This document shows, piece after piece, positions 63,398-64,000 of a stretch of 64,000 nt of DNA; the stretch's first letter is position 1, and every line of letters begins with the position of its first letter. Under the pieces are notes generated by a model. It was not told where the DNA came from. It saw nothing but the letters and a program-made list of their open reading frames with translations, and ran no database searches. The stretch is taken from the NCBI RefSeq assembly GCF_028993575.1, contig NZ_CP118615.1, positions 6,539,001-6,603,000 on the forward strand, in the 5' to 3' direction. The DNA is from Micromonospora cathayae. GTDB lineage: Bacteria > Actinomycetota > Actinomycetes > Mycobacteriales > Micromonosporaceae. The translations under genes and the position numbers were made by a program.

Positions 63398-64000
63398 TCA
63401 CGACTTGCCCGCAATCCACAGGGCAGCGAAGACGAGCGCGACGATGCCGACCAGGAAGATGGCCAGGCCCTCGGTCGAGGGGCCGTACCGCCCCAGGTTG
63501 AACCCGCCCGGGTCCTGGTCGGTCTTCAGGGTCTCCTGGATGTAGGCGATGATGTCCGCCTTCTGCTCCGGAGTGATCTGGTTGTCGCCGAACACCGGCA
63601 TGTTCTGCGGGCCGCTGAGCATCGCGGCGTAGATCTGCCGGTCGCTGGCGGGCGCGAGGCTCGGCGCGTACTTGCCGGAGGAGAGGGCGCCACCGCCACC
63701 GCCGAAGGCGTGGCACTGCGAGCAGTTGATGCGGAACAGCTCGCCGCCGGTGGAGACGTTGGCGTCCGCGCGCAGGTCACCCTCGGGGACCTGCGGGCCA
63801 CCGCCGAGTTCCTGGATGTACTGGGCGAGCTGACGGGTCTGCTCGTCGGTGAAGACCGGGGTCTTCCGCTCGGCCTGCGCCTCCTGCCGGGCCATCGGCA
63901 TCCGACCGGAGCTGACCTGGAACTCGACCGACGCCGCGCCGACGCCGATGAGGCTCGGCCCGCGCCCCTCGACCCCCTGCGCGTTCCGACCGTGGCAGCT
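63398..64000 (-). CDS. qcrC: Cytochrome bc1 complex diheme cytochrome c subunit, 5' end missing
   Basis: The C-terminal 200 residues; the gene continues past the right edge of the window. The edge cuts the first heme motif, whose end is visible as SCHG. The second is complete, CSQCH. A C-terminal TM helix (GLAIFLVGIVALVFAALWIAG) anchors it. Two hemes replace a soluble cytochrome c in actinobacteria. It precedes qcrA by about 65 bases. Confidence 0.95.
   Translation of the reverse strand, partial: SCHGRNAQGVEGRGPSLIGVGAASVEFQVSSGRMPMARQEAQAERKTPVFTDEQTRQLAQYIQELGGGPQVPEGDLRADANVSTGGELFRINCSQCHAFGGGGGALSSGKYAPSLAPASDRQIYAAMLSGPQNMPVFGDNQITPEQKADIIAYIQETLKTDQDPGGFNLGRYGPSTEGLAIFLVGIVALVFAALWIAGKS

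Overview
The window is high-GC actinobacterial chromosome, most like Micromonospora or a close relative in the Micromonosporaceae. The pointers are GTG/TTG starts, ATGA-type gene overlaps, CBM2-bearing chitinase and GH44 enzymes with a CebR-like operator, a three-TM Rieske subunit with a diheme QcrC, PimB, and an intergenic repeat reading REECSAAEPRSRERK. I see no rRNA, tRNA, insertion sequence, phage module or CRISPR array. Genus is an inference.

0-23 kb is accessory and metabolic. It opens with secreted polysaccharide hydrolases: a CBM2-GH18 chitinase and a GH44-FN3-CBM2 glucanase, with a glutathione peroxidase, a MarR regulator and an SGNH lipase nearby. A six-gene minus-strand operon for sulfonate-type sulfur scavenging follows (12.7-7.6 kb): permease, binding lipoprotein, ATPase, LLM flavin monooxygenase, OsmC protein and flavin reductase. 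Then come an LPXTG-anchored FN3 protein, a large multicopper oxidase with three FN3 domains and no visible export signal, a shortened flavohemoglobin-like reductase, a Zn-ribbon XRE/TPR regulator overlapping a GNAT acetyltransferase, and DoxX.

23-45 kb is mostly housekeeping: proC, a phosphofructokinase with the two residues typical of PPi-dependent enzymes, an FMN-binding protein, a 3'-5' exoribonuclease, a Crp-type regulator close to a very large zinc-ribbon adenylyl cyclase/AAA/TPR protein, PlsC, OtsA, an alpha/beta hydrolase lacking its nucleophile, an FMO, a ROK glucokinase, an SRPBCC protein, FadD15-like acyl-CoA synthetase and a NarL-type two-component pair.

45-64 kb holds a SAM methyltransferase overlapping a GGDEF-EAL protein, PimB with an M48 protease, a ribbon-helix-helix regulator with a DUF4097 protein, an NYN protein, a DEDDh/GIY-YIG nuclease, a half-length RelA/SpoT homologue, a Nudix/nucleotidyltransferase pair, a small Lrp/AsnC-type protein, a DUF4142 protein and qcrC(partial)-qcrA-qcrB. 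From memory the order exoribonuclease - PlsC - SRPBCC - FadD15 - PimB - DEDD/UvrC-like - qcrCAB matches Mycobacterium tuberculosis Rv2179c-Rv2196, so the right-hand 38 kb looks like an old conserved neighbourhood with insertions.

No wholly new multi-gene system is obvious. The strongest leads are the cyclase with an apparent ATC start beside a Crp regulator, the PPi-type PFK, the nucleophile-less hydrolase, the RHH gene whose operator overlaps its own start codon, and several tandem duplications sitting on or just beyond gene ends.
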